Source: Azolla caroliniana (Eukaryota > Polypodiophyta). From it: a DNA stretch of 64,000 nt. Below the pieces are notes generated by a model, which saw only the letters and a program-made list of their open reading frames with translations, did no database searches and had not been told where the DNA came from. Shown piece by piece: positions 23,406 through 36,390 of this stretch. The DNA lies in the NCBI GenBank assembly GCA_043228905.1, contig JBHGNT010000005.1, positions 124,001 to 188,000 of the forward strand, read 5' to 3'. Made by a program: the position numbers and the translations under genes. How positions within the stretch are numbered: the first letter of the stretch is position 1; each line of letters opens with the position of its first letter.

Positions 23406-23849
23406 TCATTGTAGGTGGCATCTAATGTTGCCAGCCGAGAAGTCAATGCTACACTGTGTGGAGAGGGAGTGGAGAGCGGCGCGCACATCGAGGGTGTAAG
23501 GCAGGCTCCTCATGGAGCGGAGCGTGTGCAACAGGAAGCTGCACACGCACGCATCGCCAATCGGCAGGGCAGCACGAAGCCCGTGGCAACACCTCGCACT
23601 CTCATTGAAGCAGCATGAGGTGGGCCGCAGAGGGGACGCATATATCTCCGGCACACGGAATTGGTCGAGGCAAGGCCCCAACTCCAAGCGCACGCGCCGG
23701 AAATCCGGCCTCGGACAACTATCCGACATGTTGCCCGATTTCATTGTAGTAGATGCCGCTTCCGACACCCAAATCATCTCTAGTGGATCCAATTGCAATG
23801 TGAAGAGGAGGAGGAGGAGAAGGAGGATCATGGTGATGGTGATGGTCAT
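23406..23849 (-). CDS. Small secreted cysteine-rich protein, probable lipid-transfer/2S-albumin (8-Cys) type
   Basis: An intact 147-aa single-exon ORF, more GC-rich than its surroundings. It starts with a hydrophobic signal peptide (MTITITMILLLLLLLFTLQL) and then a cysteine-rich body. The spacing can be read as C-X15-C-X18-CC-X20-C-V-C-X29-C-X10-C (DSC, GPC, SCC, ACVC, TQC, IRC). That is the eight-cysteine order of the plant bifunctional-inhibitor/lipid-transfer superfamily, with an extra CC pair (ARCCHG). Members are secreted disulfide-bonded helical proteins that bind lipids or inhibit hydrolases. The loop before the seventh Cys is longer than usual, so the family call rests on cysteine order only. 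The plus-strand ORF opposite (23512-23856) looks like its shadow. Confidence 0.6.
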   Translation of the reverse strand: MTITITMILLLLLLLFTLQLDPLEMIWVSEAASTTMKSGNMSDSCPRPDFRRVRLELGPCLDQFRVPEIYASPLRPTSCCFNESARCCHGLRAALPIGDACVCSFLLHTLRSMRSLPYTLDVRAALHSLSTQCSIDFSAGNIRCHLQ

Positions 23850-24247
23850 GAGTTAAAGAAAGAGGAACATGAAGTCTAGCATGACTAATGTTGTCAACCT
23901 TCTCTCTCTATGACTTCAACCAACTCACAAGAACTTTTAATACTAGAACCTAACCGTCGCTTCTCATGTACATATTTCCACATATTCATTCATCAGAAAA
24001 GAAGATTGAGATTGCCCCCCCCCCTCCCCCTCCCCTTAATGTATGAATCAACTAAACTACTAAGGCCGGCCCTTCCACTAAACTATATACCAAATTAAAC
24101 TAAAATGAGAGGCTCGATATGCGTGCACGAATGGAGAGAGGCGTGTCTCCTCGATGTGAGTGGGGTGTGTTGAATGAATAAAATAAGGTTAGACGTTGGA
24201 AAGACACAAGGAGGGGTAAGGAGTAAGTTGTAACAATGTATATATAT

Positions 24248-24251
<4 letters not shown>

Positions 24252-24307
<56 letters not shown>

Positions 24308-24328
24308 TGTGTGTGTGTGTGTGTGTGT
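24252..24328. repeat. Long (GA)n-(GT)n microsatellite
   Basis: About 26 GA followed by about 12 GT dinucleotides, uninterrupted. The minus-strand ORF rich in Ser-Leu and Thr-His over it is repeat-derived. Confidence 0.96.
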
Positions 24329-26089
24329 CCTCTCTTGGCCGTGGGGACAAATTTCGAGAAACTTGTCCACTCCTGCCCCTACATCTCCAACTAACCTTTT
24401 TTTTCTAGCCCCCACAATCGACTCGAAGGTCAACCGTTAAGTTCCAATGCATCTTTGCGAGACTAGCAACTGGCCAACTTCCCCTTTTCCTGCATCAAAT
24501 GGTACGGGCTTATGAGAAAGTGATATACCTTTATAATATTCTCTAATGTTCTCATGTCGATTTTAATTTTTTTACCAAAAAAAACACAACTTTGCATTAG
24601 TTAGCAAAATTCTCACATAGAATTTTGTTCTCTTCTCATAAAAGAGTTCGTATCGACACATTAGCATGAAGGCACTATTTTGTGTTTTCGTGCCCTTGAG
24701 CATTACATTATATGTATTTACTATTGGTGAAGGAATATAAATTCTATGTGTTCACGAGTAATGACGAGTCTTATCCCTTAATTTATGTTTATGTTTGTAT
24801 GTGCATGAGGAGTGCCCCATCAAGTTGCTCTTGAGTATTGAGATCGAAGAAATATGATGCATTAAACTCAATTGCTTAAGTTTAATGCCTCAAAATTAAT
24901 CGAGCCGTATTCTTTAATGTATTCCACATATTTACCACTCAAATCACTTGCTAAGTTTCATTGCAAATACGCATTGGCAACAACCTAGGTGAGTAACTCT
25001 AGCAAATATGATTATGGACTTTGGGAAATGTTCCCATCATTTTTTTAACCACTGTGCATTTAGCTCGAACTAAATGGATTGCTAACATACAAGTTTACAA
25101 CAATGGAGCATACACATGAGTGAAATAAAAGTTCAACAACAAACATGGGAACCGGAAAGCTAGCAAAAAATTACCACACTAATTTTTCTTTGAGAAGCAT
25201 CATGATTACATGAAACAAATATGTATTGGCACACAATCTCAAGGGACATTTCTAACCCCGGTTTTGTAACAATTCCCTAAATACATTATGAGTCAGAGCT
25301 TACAAGTATGAACGTTTGCAATGAATGAGGCTCAAATAAGAAATCATGGCATATAATCCCACCATCTCCGAAATTTGACTCATGGAGAATGATCAGCTTA
25401 GAGTATCTAGGAGGGGTACGCTCATGTTTTCTATTGTGAGAAATAATTTCGTATGTACATTCCAACCAACGCGATGTAACAACATGTTTATGGTAAATCC
25501 ACTAGCTGACCCTATTAAATCTTAAGTTTTAATGCATTAACATAATGGCATGACAGTAAAGTTTGAGGTTTGGAACCTAATTAAAGCATTGTCCTAAGTC
25601 TCTCGCACAAGTTTTGATAATGATACATACCAACACTTTACTCCTAAAAAATGACTTTGCAAAATGAAATGATCAAACTGATTTGCAATATTACAAAGCA
25701 GTTTGATCATTTCATTTTCTCAAATCATTGTATGATGTAAGCTTTGTTTTCCTAGCCAACTTTCTAGCATACCATGGCTTTGTGTTTGGATTAGCAAATG
25801 GGAAAATATTTTGGAAAGTTTTCAAAGAAGATGAAAGAAAGGGTCATGGAACTTCATGGAGAATTAAGTAAAATGCTAAATTTGGGATCAATAGTTGGGA
25901 GTTTTAGGCACATGGAACATTCCAAATGATTCTCTCAAAATCGATGTAAAATAGGCTTCTGTTATGAAACTTTTTCCACCATCAATGTACAACTTTACGA
26001 ACATGGAAATCTTGCTCCGTTTGAGTGTTTGAATAAGCTTGAATTTCATCTAGACAAATGAATTGGATTTTTCCAGACAAATCGACAAA

Positions 26090-26740
26090 TTTTATACTCC
26101 CAACTCCCAATGGGGCGATTGTTGATGCTCTACAATTTTCCCACTAAGATTATAATGACAAACTTTTGGTAGCATCTGCCTAAAGCTTTAGCCACCCTCT
26201 TGCAATGTAAAGGTACATCGATGATATAACATTTCGTGTAAGCCCTCAATGTTATCCTAGTTTTGGAGCTACTTATGTATTATCACAATTGCAAATTATT
26301 CCTACGAGATCTTGGATTTTGCAAAGTACACTAAACAAAGGGGAAGTTATTTGTATGATATGCATGTACCTTATAGACGTGTTTGCATACTCAACCCTAA
26401 TTATGTTCTCCAAGATAACGCCATAACTTTCATACTCCAACTCCAAATGGGGTGATCCTGTATGTTCTAGAGAAGAAGTCTTCTCATTAAGATAATTCAA
26501 ATGACAAGCTTTTGGCAACATCTACTTGAAACTTTAGCCTCCCTCTTCCAATGTAAAGGTACATCAATGATATAACATTTCATGCAAGCCCCCAATGTTC
26601 TCCTAGTTTTGGAGCTATTATTTTGTATGAGATATTGGATTTTTTGTAAAGTACACTAAACAAAAGGGGAAATTATTTATATGATATGCATGTACCTTAT
26701 GGATGTGTTTGCATAGACAACCCTATTTATGTTTGAGCGT
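26090..26740. repeat. Tandem duplication, two diverged copies of ~335 bp
   Basis: Copy 1 (about 26090-26426) and copy 2 (about 26427-26740) share, in the same order, pieces such as CTTTAGCC, CAATGTAAAGGTACATC, ATGATATAACATTTC, CCTAGTTTTGGAGCTA, AAAGTACACTAAACAAA and ATATGATATGCATGTACCTT. They differ by many substitutions and small indels, so the duplication is old. No coding potential is seen. Confidence 0.8.
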
Positions 26741-29700
26741 ATGTGTTGAGTGCTTCAAGCCGGTGATTGTGAAAAACCTTACAAAGCATCAAACATCACA
26801 TGCATGTTTTATTTTGGTTTTTGTTTGCCTTTTGAAAGCCTTATGGCATTTGCATTTTGTTGATGTTGTACCCAAGGAACACTCTCCTTAGCAAAGAGCA
26901 AAGAATCCTCATGAAGCATCTTTTCGGGGTGAAATCTTTATATAAAGCATCTCATTATATTTGTACACATGCAATAATATCCGATTCTAAGTGATTTGGG
27001 TCTTGACTGAAATATTTGTCATTGATTTCAATCTTATCATGATTTATAGTGCTTGAAAGCTAAAGTTTAAATCTAGCATCATAACATTTGAGAACACTGA
27101 AATTTGAAAGTGTCCTTGTCACATTTGAGTAAATCGATGCCTCATCACATAATCATAAACGTGAACATTGTGATTGCTCGACCATAAATGATGGAGGCGT
27201 AGCAACCATATATGACTTATTTGTATTACACATCGGATGGAGCCAATATTGTCACGTTTTGCCTCTATTAGACATAAAAAGTAGGACCTATGTACTACCC
27301 ATTGAAAGTATGTAGCATTTGCATACATTGGACAATACCTTTACTTTGACAACTTTAGGTATCAACCTCGAACATTCGATAATGCTTCTAGACCACACAA
27401 TGGATGTCCAATGGAACATTGTTATGTTTGGCCTTTAATGGACAGTAATGTGGTCGTAATTTTAGCTACCACTTGGCGGGCCAATTTTTTTAATTTGGTG
27501 TGAGCAGATATTAATATGACCTCAGTATTATCCACCATTTTATGGAGCCATTATCTTGAATTAACTGTGCCATACATTTATATGAACTCCACATATATAC
27601 AAGTGCTTTCTCGCCTCAGGTGGACATTAGCATAACCTTTGAACGGTATGATCTTTACACCACCCATCAACTTGCCACATTGCTATCATGTTCGTATTTG
27701 CACATTGGTAGTCACAAGGTGGTTGTTTGAAGTTTCCACTACGGCATGGTCCTTGCAATTCCTTTTTTACATCTATGCACTTGGGTATGACACATTAAAG
27801 AGTAAATTCATTACATGAGACAACATGGCCTCTCTCGATTTCCCTCATTTCTGAGGATCAATTGGTTGGATTTCTTTTTCTCAATTTTGTTTTTCCATTG
27901 TTGGAGGATTACACATTGATATGAGAAATAAAATACAATGAAGTCCACTTAACCATTAGTTACTATGGGGGAGTTTTGTATCCTACATTATGGGAATTGT
28001 TACTCTATTTATTTTTACCATCATAGTGATCGAATCAGTAGTTCACAATGAACCAAAGTGTGCATGGATGGGTCTAGTTCTTGTCTTAAATCATGTCACC
28101 CATACCATGCACTTCTTTTGTCCCACATTTACGATAATGTTGGTACTAATTTTACAGTCCCCTATACCTTTTTTATTTCTTCGAGAAGAATACACACATG
28201 AGAGTATAAAACCTTGAAAAATATAATGGTATCATTTTTTTACAATGTGAAAATCAATGAACTTTTCGAAAAAGTTACAAACTTTCTCCAACTTGATTGG
28301 CTCAGTTTTTACATAGAAAGAGGCACGCTCCATGGGTTGTAATAGAGTTAGCAGCCACTTTAAAGCCGTTATCTTTATTCATTTTTATGGTTTAAGATTT
28401 ATAGGTTTTTGTGATATATGCCTTTAAAATTTTGTCGCTATCCGCATTTCAATTCAACATTGGTGGTTTTCAAGATTAAAAATGTCGTTTGAGGTTTTTC
28501 TTTTTTAAAGTTAAGACGTCGATCATTCCTCTCAAATTTTGAAATAAAGTTCGTCGAGCCTGGTTATATGAGAATATATTTCATTCCAATATCAATAATC
28601 AATTCTCTCGTGTGACCAACCCTAGGACATTGGATATGGATGAAAGTGCTAGAGTGTTGTATTCTCAAAATTAATTAACAAATAGGTGGAATAGTAAATA
28701 TAAATGAGCAAGAAATATGATAATATCTTTCGTTGCACTCGCGTGATTTGTAATCACGAAGTAAAGAAAATAAGAATATTGAAAGACTAAACGATGGGTA
28801 GAAGAGTTTAAGAAATCAATAAGCAGTACAATAAATGGCGAAAACATGGCTATCATGTAGATAACAAAGTTTTTAGAGATGTAGTTCATAAAGGAGTCAT
28901 TCTAATGCTTCTTGAGGGAACGAGGGTCAATTTGAATAAACCTTCTGTTCCTCCCTAATGAAGTTGACAAACTATTATCCCCATTGACCTCGACAAATGC
29001 TTCACATTGGCTAGAGTTTTGGATATCCTCTAGTTTAGGTTGTTTTGAACTAAAAGATCTAGTGGATCTTGTGTATAGAAAGATTGAAAGTAAACTGAAA
29101 TATTAGATAATAGAAACTAGTAATTTTGCTTGTGTGCGTGTACACATAAATATGGTGCAATCAATGATTTAGCTGGTACTTTTTATTCATTTTTTAAGGT
29201 GATTGCTTAGCCATGAAATGTACAAAGAACCTCACCTAAACCCTAAACCCTAAACCCTCATGTCTAATGTCCTAATTTCTAAAGTAGTTTTGGCCATTCA
29301 CAAACAATTGAAATGTTGTAACTTAAAACCTTGAATATTGGTGTATGCCTCGCATGCACAAGGATCTTAATGTCTTACGAGTCACATATCCATTCTTGGC
29401 TCAAAAAACAATTTTAATCCTCAACTTTGCGGCTTGAGAACATCGATGGTAGGAAACACTTATTATGTTATGCACTGAACTTGAGGCAAACAATTTTGGG
29501 AAATAAGCAATATCTTTTTTCAGATGTTGAAGCAGATAAAAATCCATTGATACCCATTTAGCAGTTGTGTGAATAGAGAAATATTGTAACGAAGATAAAT
29601 TCTTGTTGGATCCAACACATTCCACTTGAATGTTGTTTTCCGAGAGCCATTAACAAAAAAGAAACATCATAAGACGTATTTTTTCTCACAAAGGTGATAG

Positions 29701-30204
29701 AGACCTTCCCCAAATGCAGTATGAAGACATGGGCTTGATATGCATCAGACACCCCTTTCACATGAGATTCAACAACTTGGACCCTACCACAGAGCCACCA
29801 TTATTCTTTGGACCATACCCCGGCTCCATGTTGTCCTCAACAGAACCTCGCTGAGCCATATATACATATGAGATTGCAGACCTAATCATGGTAGGATATA
29901 TTCCATAATGACAACCAAACATATGCAAAATTCATTGGTCTGGCAAAGGCACTGTGTTTCCATACCATCATCTGGACATATCATGGGTGATTAATTATGA
30001 CGATGTTGTACAAGTTCAATATATACAAGAGGCAATGTAACATGATAACATACTGGATAAGCTGCAATATGATCGGTCATAGTGACAATTAACAAGGTAT
30101 CATAGTTTTAGAGTAGCTCAAATAACAAAACCAATTCCTGTTCACTCATTTAGACAAATCCAAATAACTGGACATATTGCCAGTCAATACATCTAGTAAT
30201 CACA

Positions 30205-30251
<47 letters not shown>
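30205..30251. repeat. (CA)n-(TA)n microsatellite
   Basis: About 17 CA followed by about 6 TA units, downstream of the HWS-like gene. Confidence 0.95.
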
Positions 30252-30839
30252 TTCTGGACCAAAATCATAAACCCTGATTGGAAATTTTACAGATACTGAC
30301 ATGATAGAAAGAGATGACAAAAAAACAAGATGAGCACCTTGAAGTTTCAGCCACCGTCATGGAACATAACACATTCATATAAACCTGATAAACTTGTTTC
30401 ACATTGATTCATTTACTTCTAGATCAAAATTATGAACCCTGAGATTGAATCAGACTGATATAGACATAATGGAAAGATGTGTTCGAAAACAAAATGGATA
30501 ACTCCAGTCACCATCAACTCCAATGCAATATCAAATAAGAAACAACCATATAGATCATATTAATAACAATTTCTCGAGCAATTCTCGAGGACCAAGCTAG
30601 TTTTAATATCAAACATGCCATCATAAACATGCTTCATACTTCCCAAAAAATGAATATACCCTTACAATGAAAAATGCAAAACGCAAAAACTTGTTGGGTG
30701 CGGCAAGCCCCTTGTAAAATTGGCAAGAATCGGTTTTCCTTTCGCAAATGAATAACTCATAAAAAACAGGGGCGATCCACCAAAGATATATAGCAAAAAA
30801 CAATGTAAAACTAAATATTGTAGTATTTTTTCTCCTTCT

Positions 30840-32276
30840 CTAAGGGCATGCATTAAGGTTTGGCTCAAAACAAAACCCTGTAAACAAATGCAATGGATGC
30901 TTCTTAACCATCGGACACTTTTGTGACCATCGCCATGAGCGGTGCTTGAGGCAAAATAGAAGCAACTGTGGACTTCCATAAGCATGAATATAGATCAGAT
31001 CTCCTCTGCCACTACTAGAGAACACATCATCGAACTCCCCAAATCCTCGGAAAAACTTGTTGGGCATTCTCGAGATTTCTTTCCACACTCTGCAAATACC
31101 AATATCATGGGTGGATTTGAGCTTACCAGCACTACCCACAATGAGCTCCCATATACCGATGCCACGAACTATATCATACTTACCAATGCCACCCACCATG
31201 ATCAATTTCTCACAACAATTGATCAACTTTACGCATGTGAGACAACAAGGCATAGGAATGGATGCAACTTCAAGGACACCAGTGGAGAGATCATATGAGA
31301 CCAGACCATGGCGACTTTCACTTATACCTACCATGGCCGTAGAGTGGATGACACAATAGAAGACACCATTGCAAATAACACTATTGTCTCCACCCCTCCA
31401 ACCCATCAACACAGTATTGACTCGTGTGATCCACATGTATGACTTCAAGGATGGTGGGGACGATGACTGGGATGATATCGCAAATGATGATGAAGACATA
31501 GATGATGATGATGATGACGTGGGCAATGATGAAACTGGCATGGGCGGTGGTGGTGATGATGATGATGATGTTACACATACCTCAATCCGAAATTCCCATC
31601 GAGAATAGTCCTCCTGGATCTGGGTGGACCGAGCAACAACAGCCACTTGATGCTTCAAGATTTTGTCCACCATCAATGATACAGCATAGTAATCTGAATA
31701 CCATCCATAAGTCTCTGGCATCTTCCGCCACATGTTGTTCATTGGATTACAAACATAAAGGGAATATCCATCCAACACATTGGCAAAACACACAAGCCCA
31801 TTGGATGAGGCGACAAAGACCCAATTTCCATCCGGGCATGGGAGTGTGAAACCATGCCATTTCCTCGCACTGGGGTCGTAGGCCAACCCTTTGGAGCTCT
31901 GAGCTTCCCTATACATGAAGTACCATGGGCCATAGGAAGCATGGTCATTCTCTTCACATAGAGAGAGGAACCTTCTAGAAGTAGTGATCGTATTCCATCT
32001 CTTGCATACCACTCCAGCTCGAAGGATATTTGCAATCGGGAGGGATGAAAGGATCTTCTCCAGAATCTCATCCGGAAGAGATACAGACAAATCACATTCT
32101 TCTTCTAATTCATCGGAATCACCTTCTTGCTCGTAATGTGAATTGGTTTGAGTTCGAGGCCCAATGGGCGGTTTCACACTGTAGCGCCCATCGCTCCACC
32201 CGTCCGTCCATCCCCACTCTTGATGTTTTTTTACTGCTAAGAGGTGCGGAAGGAAGCTTCTCGTTAGACTCTCCAT
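30840..32276 (-). CDS. HWS: HAWAIIAN SKIRT-like F-box/kelch protein
   Basis: HWS is an SCF F-box protein that in Arabidopsis controls sepal fusion, organ size and microRNA (miR164) pathway output. A single exon encodes 478 aa. The F-box is at about residues 64-103 (VSLPDEILEKILSSLPIANI, then LRAGVVCKRWNTITTSRRFL). Kelch-like blades follow with the family's own signatures: YGPWYFMYREA, WVFVASSNGLVCFA, LMGWRGGDNSVICNGV, FRGFGEFDDVFSSSGRGDLI, then YGSPQLLLF and FTGFCFEPNL. These agree closely with Arabidopsis HWS (At3g61590) as I remember it. Residues about 237-276 form a Ser/Pro-rich insert encoded by a GAT/ATC-type trinucleotide tract, absent from Arabidopsis HWS. The start MESLTRSFLP is the first in-frame ATG. 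Confidence 0.93.
   Translation of the reverse strand: MESLTRSFLPHLLAVKKHQEWGWTDGWSDGRYSVKPPIGPRTQTNSHYEQEGDSDELEEECDLSVSLPDEILEKILSSLPIANILRAGVVCKRWNTITTSRRFLSLCEENDHASYGPWYFMYREAQSSKGLAYDPSARKWHGFTLPCPDGNWVFVASSNGLVCFANVLDGYSLYVCNPMNNMWRKMPETYGWYSDYYAVSLMVDKILKHQVAVVARSTQIQEDYSRWEFRIEVCVTSSSSSPPPPMPVSSLPTSSSSSSMSSSSFAISSQSSSPPSLKSYMWITRVNTVLMGWRGGDNSVICNGVFYCVIHSTAMVGISESRHGLVSYDLSTGVLEVASIPMPCCLTCVKLINCCEKLIMVGGIGKYDIVRGIGIWELIVGSAGKLKSTHDIGICRVWKEISRMPNKFFRGFGEFDDVFSSSGRGDLIYIHAYGSPQLLLFCLKHRSWRWSQKCPMVKKHPLHLFTGFCFEPNLNACP
31449..31580. repeat. Coding trinucleotide repeat inside the HWS-like gene
   Basis: GATGATGATG-rich tracts on the plus strand (31484-31516 and 31549-31571 are the purest) read as Ser runs on the minus strand. 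The length stays in frame, so the repeat is tolerated within the coding sequence. Confidence 0.85.
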
Positions 32277-32586
32277 TTACATTATATTTAGTATATCATA
32301 TTGAGAGATTAAAGGAAGGTTCAAAACTCGTTCTCTCCCCTTTCTAATTATCAAAGAGGAATTATTGTCACATATGATGAAGGAGATATAACAGGTGCAA
32401 ACACACGCACTCTCTATCTCGCTCTCTTTACAGAGAAGAAGAGGTGGAGATGGGAAATAGAGATGGGCGATGGAGATTTGCCCTAATCTGACGCACTAAG
32501 AGCAACCCAACTCATGAAATCGAGCAGAGAAAAGAACCCATACATATTTAAGAAACAAACTATTTTGTCTCTCTCTCCCTCTCTCG

Positions 32587-32759
32587 AGGGAGGGAGGGAG
32601 GGAGGGAGGGAGGGGGAAGAGAAGAAGAAACAGTGATGGCGATGGCGATGGCGATGGGGATGGCGGTTTTGCCAAAAAAGGAAGGTTTAAGAGGAAGACA
32701 AAAGCAATGGAAAATGGCAGAGCGAGGAGCAGCCTAAGCGGGAAATCTCTATTACCACT

Positions 32760-32788
<29 letters not shown>
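32587..32788. repeat. GAGG and GA microsatellites upstream of the HWS-like gene
   Basis: A (GAGG)n tract covers 32587-32614 and a (GA)n tract about 32759-32788, with a GGCGAT run (32637-32661) between them. All lie on the 5' side of the minus-strand HWS-like gene. Confidence 0.9.
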
Positions 32789-32796
<8 letters not shown>

Positions 32797-33536
32797 GCGA
32801 CAGGGTATATGACTATTTATTTATTTATTCATGTTGTGTACATACATATTGATATATGTATCAATATGTATGTATGTATAGGTTTCTATATTCTTTCTTT
32901 CCTTCTTTCTATCTCTCTCTCTGTCTCTGCGTGTCTGCGGTCTGTGTGTGTATATATATATATGTATATGTGTATCAGTATGTACATATGCAATGTACTG
33001 ATTTGATTTCCCGATACGAATGAATGAATCCGTCAGAAGAGGAAAAAAACAAAAACCCCTAACTTCTGAGATTTTCTTTTTAACAAGAAAAGAAGAAGAA
33101 GAAGAAGAAAGAGAAAAGGAAGTAAAAGGATAAATATATAGAAAAAAACACCAATATATAGATATGCATACACACATACCTTCTCTTTCTCTATCTCTCT
33201 CCCTCTCTCTCACTCACTCAGCAGCTTCTGTCCATTCTCTGAGTCACTGTGACCTCAATCCAAAATAAAGAAAACAGTAGTATGTATGTATGTATCATGT
33301 ATGTACATACTGTGTCTGTCTCTCTGGGAGGTCGCCATTAGAGCTTGCAGAGGGTGGGGGGGGGGGGGAGAAGTAATGTGAGGTCATTTGTTTGGGTCGT
33401 TTTTCTTTTTATTTTTTTAGGTTTTTTTTTAGACAGGGGGAAATTTCGGGAAAAAAGGAGAGAGAAAACCAAAAAACAGGATCCTCTTGACCAGGGTTCA
33501 AATCCTGGCACCACCACCCCACACCCTCGCTTCTCT

Positions 33537-33592
33537 TGTCTTGTCCTGTCTTGTCCTGTCCTGTCCTGTCTTGTCTTGTCTTGTCTTGTCTT
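33537..33592. repeat. Pentanucleotide array (TTGTC/CTGTC)n
   Basis: Eleven consecutive 5-mers, TTGTC or CTGTC, in the sense of the plus strand. The two variants are clustered (CTGTC mainly in the middle), a pattern expected from slippage. Confidence 0.92.
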
Positions 33593-36390
33593 TATCCATC
33601 CCTTCACACACACTCCATAGTCCTGACTCCTCCCCTCTTCAATACAACCCCCCCCCCACCCACTTAGATTGTGTTGGGTCCAATTACGAGACATGCATTG
33701 GTTCAAATCCTCGTCTCGCTCTCTCACATGGCTCCCGTCTACATCTCTCTCGTTTACGATGCATACATACATGGGGCAATGTCCATCGCCCAAATATTAT
33801 CATTATTCTCTCCTTTTTTGTCCTCCTATTGTCATCTCCGTTGCATTCCCATGTAACAATGCCATGTTCTATTTCTCGAGCCGACATATTTGCCTATTCC
33901 CCTTCCCTCTTGCTTGCTTCACTCTCTCATCTCCCTTTTGCCCTCCTTGCCACCCTCATTGGGGCTCTACATTGTATCTATCTCCAAGGGAAGATGGATG
34001 GATAGGCATATGAATCGACACGATTCCGTTGCAACAATGCCATGTTGCCATCCTCCTTGTAGATGGGTCGTTCTCCATTGATGGCAGATGCTATTCTATT
34101 GAGATCTTAGCGAGGAAAAACCAACCTTCTTGAAGATAAACTTCCTAAAGAGTTTTAAACACTAACCTTCTTGGTCTATCTAAGTACATTGGAAGCCTTT
34201 TATTTAGACTTATATTACGCCAAGAGCAAACATCTCCACAATAAGCCACACCGTTACTGGAGAGACATCCAAAAAACACATATAAACTAATTCATTGATC
34301 TAGAGTGGGGAAATAGTTTTCGAGGTTGAGGGAACTTACTTTTTAGAAGAAGCGACCTGCATATTGACACCAAATGGTGTGCCACGACTGAGGAAAGTGG
34401 ATAAGAGACACTGGTGTGCATTGTTGATCATTCGTGGTTTTGTGGTTCACTTTCATATAAAGAAATGACATGTGAGTGATCATCGGCTGTGTAACTCTTT
34501 GGCTGGTTGGATTAGTAATAGAGTATAGTTTGGACATATTTCACTATTACAACATCCACATCAACACATTTATCAATGAGCAACATAGGGGGGTGACCAA
34601 CGACATTGACAACCGACTATGGGTAACACCATCCATTTCAAGGTTAGTTGATTTGACAAAATGTGATTTTTTACATGGTCCTTAAGCTCATTTCCACTCT
34701 AAAGTGAAGGATATTACATCACATTTTTTAGAATGAAGACAAATCCTCCAAAGCATTACATTTCGCACACATCGTTGTACTTGCTCTCATACTATCTCTC
34801 TTTACCTTTCAACACTTTTTCTATCTCATTGCTATGGAGTCAATTTGAATCGAGACAAAAAGGTACATGCTCCCCGCCCCAGATAATTTCTCCCTAGGTA
34901 CACTCCCCCCCCCCCCCCCCCCCCACTCAAGCCAGAAGGGAGACATTATTACATCTTTTCTCATGCACTATTTGTTGCTATGCAATGCTTCATTTAGGAC
35001 TATGAAAAGTGTATGGTCTTTCTTTGTCTTCTAATGAAACGAGCATCAGTGCAAGTTTGACTCAAGATCACTCAACACAACATTGGGTAACCTTCAATAA
35101 TTAACCAACCAAAGCCATCTAAAGCTCGTTTGAAGGTTGTGGCTTAATGGGATATAAGCATAGTTACTATCATGTTGAGGAACTTGATCCATGTAGATGA
35201 CTATATGGAGCACTTTTGTATAAATTATCTCATGCGATCAATGATGTGCAATGGGAGTTGAATATTGATGCAACCATATTGATATGGCATCTTGAAGGAT
35301 GTTGTCAATGTGTGCAACCAATGAAGATCATGTTATCAATGTTGTTGTTGTGTGGGTATGAAGAGTTGCACATTGTATATGATCATGTGTAATATCAATC
35401 ACAACCACAAGTTCCACATGGTGTTGAGGCAACAAATAACCGATATCTTAAATTCCGAGGCATTTATGATTCTTCGATACTTCAAGGAATGGTTAAGGTT
35501 TGAACAAGTCTCTACGTAACCAATGACCAAATTTGCATTGCATGTGTCGATACCATATCATGCGTTGGTGTTTTATGACATTGAAGGCACTTCATGGAGT
35601 TATTCTCGATGTGGCCAATGATACAAAGACCTTAAGTTGTCTTGCAACAAGAAGTCGACAATTTGGTCTTTTGAAGGTTAATGTAGACAACATATTGTCA
35701 AGATGTTATGGGTTTCAAATTTGTGATTTGAAAATGTTTCAAGGTGTAAATATATGGCTTGCAAGAATAACTTGGTTTCTCATATCAATTTCCGATCATT
35801 AAGAGATATTTTAAAAACTAACTTGACAATTTAAGGTGCTTGTGTGACTAAAGGCTTAAAAATAAACTTAAAAATAAGGTATATGTGACTAAAGGCTAAA
35901 CATAGACTTGTAGAGTGGTATACTTATGCCACATGCGGGCAGCGGCATGCCTAATGAGAGATTGACTAGTGAAAATTGACCATAGATATAGAGGTACCAC
36001 AATGCCATCAATGTTTTCTTGAAAAGGCTTCAATGTAAAAATTCAATATTACACGATGTGTTTACGTGACAGGAGGACATATCATCCAATGGAAGTGGAT
36101 GTGACTAGCATGAGCGCATTGTGTAATGGCAATTGATCTGACTAATGAAAGATGCATTAAATGTAAGAGGTATTGAAATCTATCAAGGTATCAAGACAAC
36201 AAAGACAATGATTCATCTTGGGTAAATTTTGTACATCAAACAAACCTCGTCTCTTGAAATAAACATCAAAAGTATTTGGCAAATGTAAGGTATTCTCCTT
36301 TATTTTGCAATATTGAAGCATGATCTGAATTTTAGACATACGAGCATTTGTTTTTAGTTTCCAAGCAATCCCGCCATGATATCGTGGGAG

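Larger units (their letters stand above)
23850..30839. other. Seven-kilobase gene-free spacer
   Basis: No gene or recognisable protein fragment found on either strand. It contains a long GA-GT microsatellite (24252-24328), a diverged ~335-bp tandem duplication (26090-26740) and a telomere-like stretch of three CCCTAAA units (about 29236-29260). A CA/TA microsatellite lies at 30205-30251. ORFs are all under about 110 aa and look random. Confidence 0.55.

Noticed and set aside
23415-23856. Plus-strand ORFs opposite the cysteine-rich gene
   Set aside because: Arg-rich mirror frames of a GC-rich coding sequence. The minus strand has the signal peptide and cysteine order.
29236-29260. Telomere end or chromosome fusion point
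   Set aside because: Only about three CCCTAAA units, far too short, and flanked by ordinary sequence.
33437-33515. tRNA gene suggested by CCAGGGTTCAAATCCTGG followed by CACCACC
   Set aside because: The T-arm is convincing, but no matching 5' acceptor strand, D-arm or anticodon arm lies about 70 nt upstream. It is a lone B-box-like sequence.
35000-36380. Copia polyprotein upstream of the putative LTR
   Set aside because: Translations in all frames gave many stops and no recognisable GAG, integrase, reverse transcriptase or RNase H motif.
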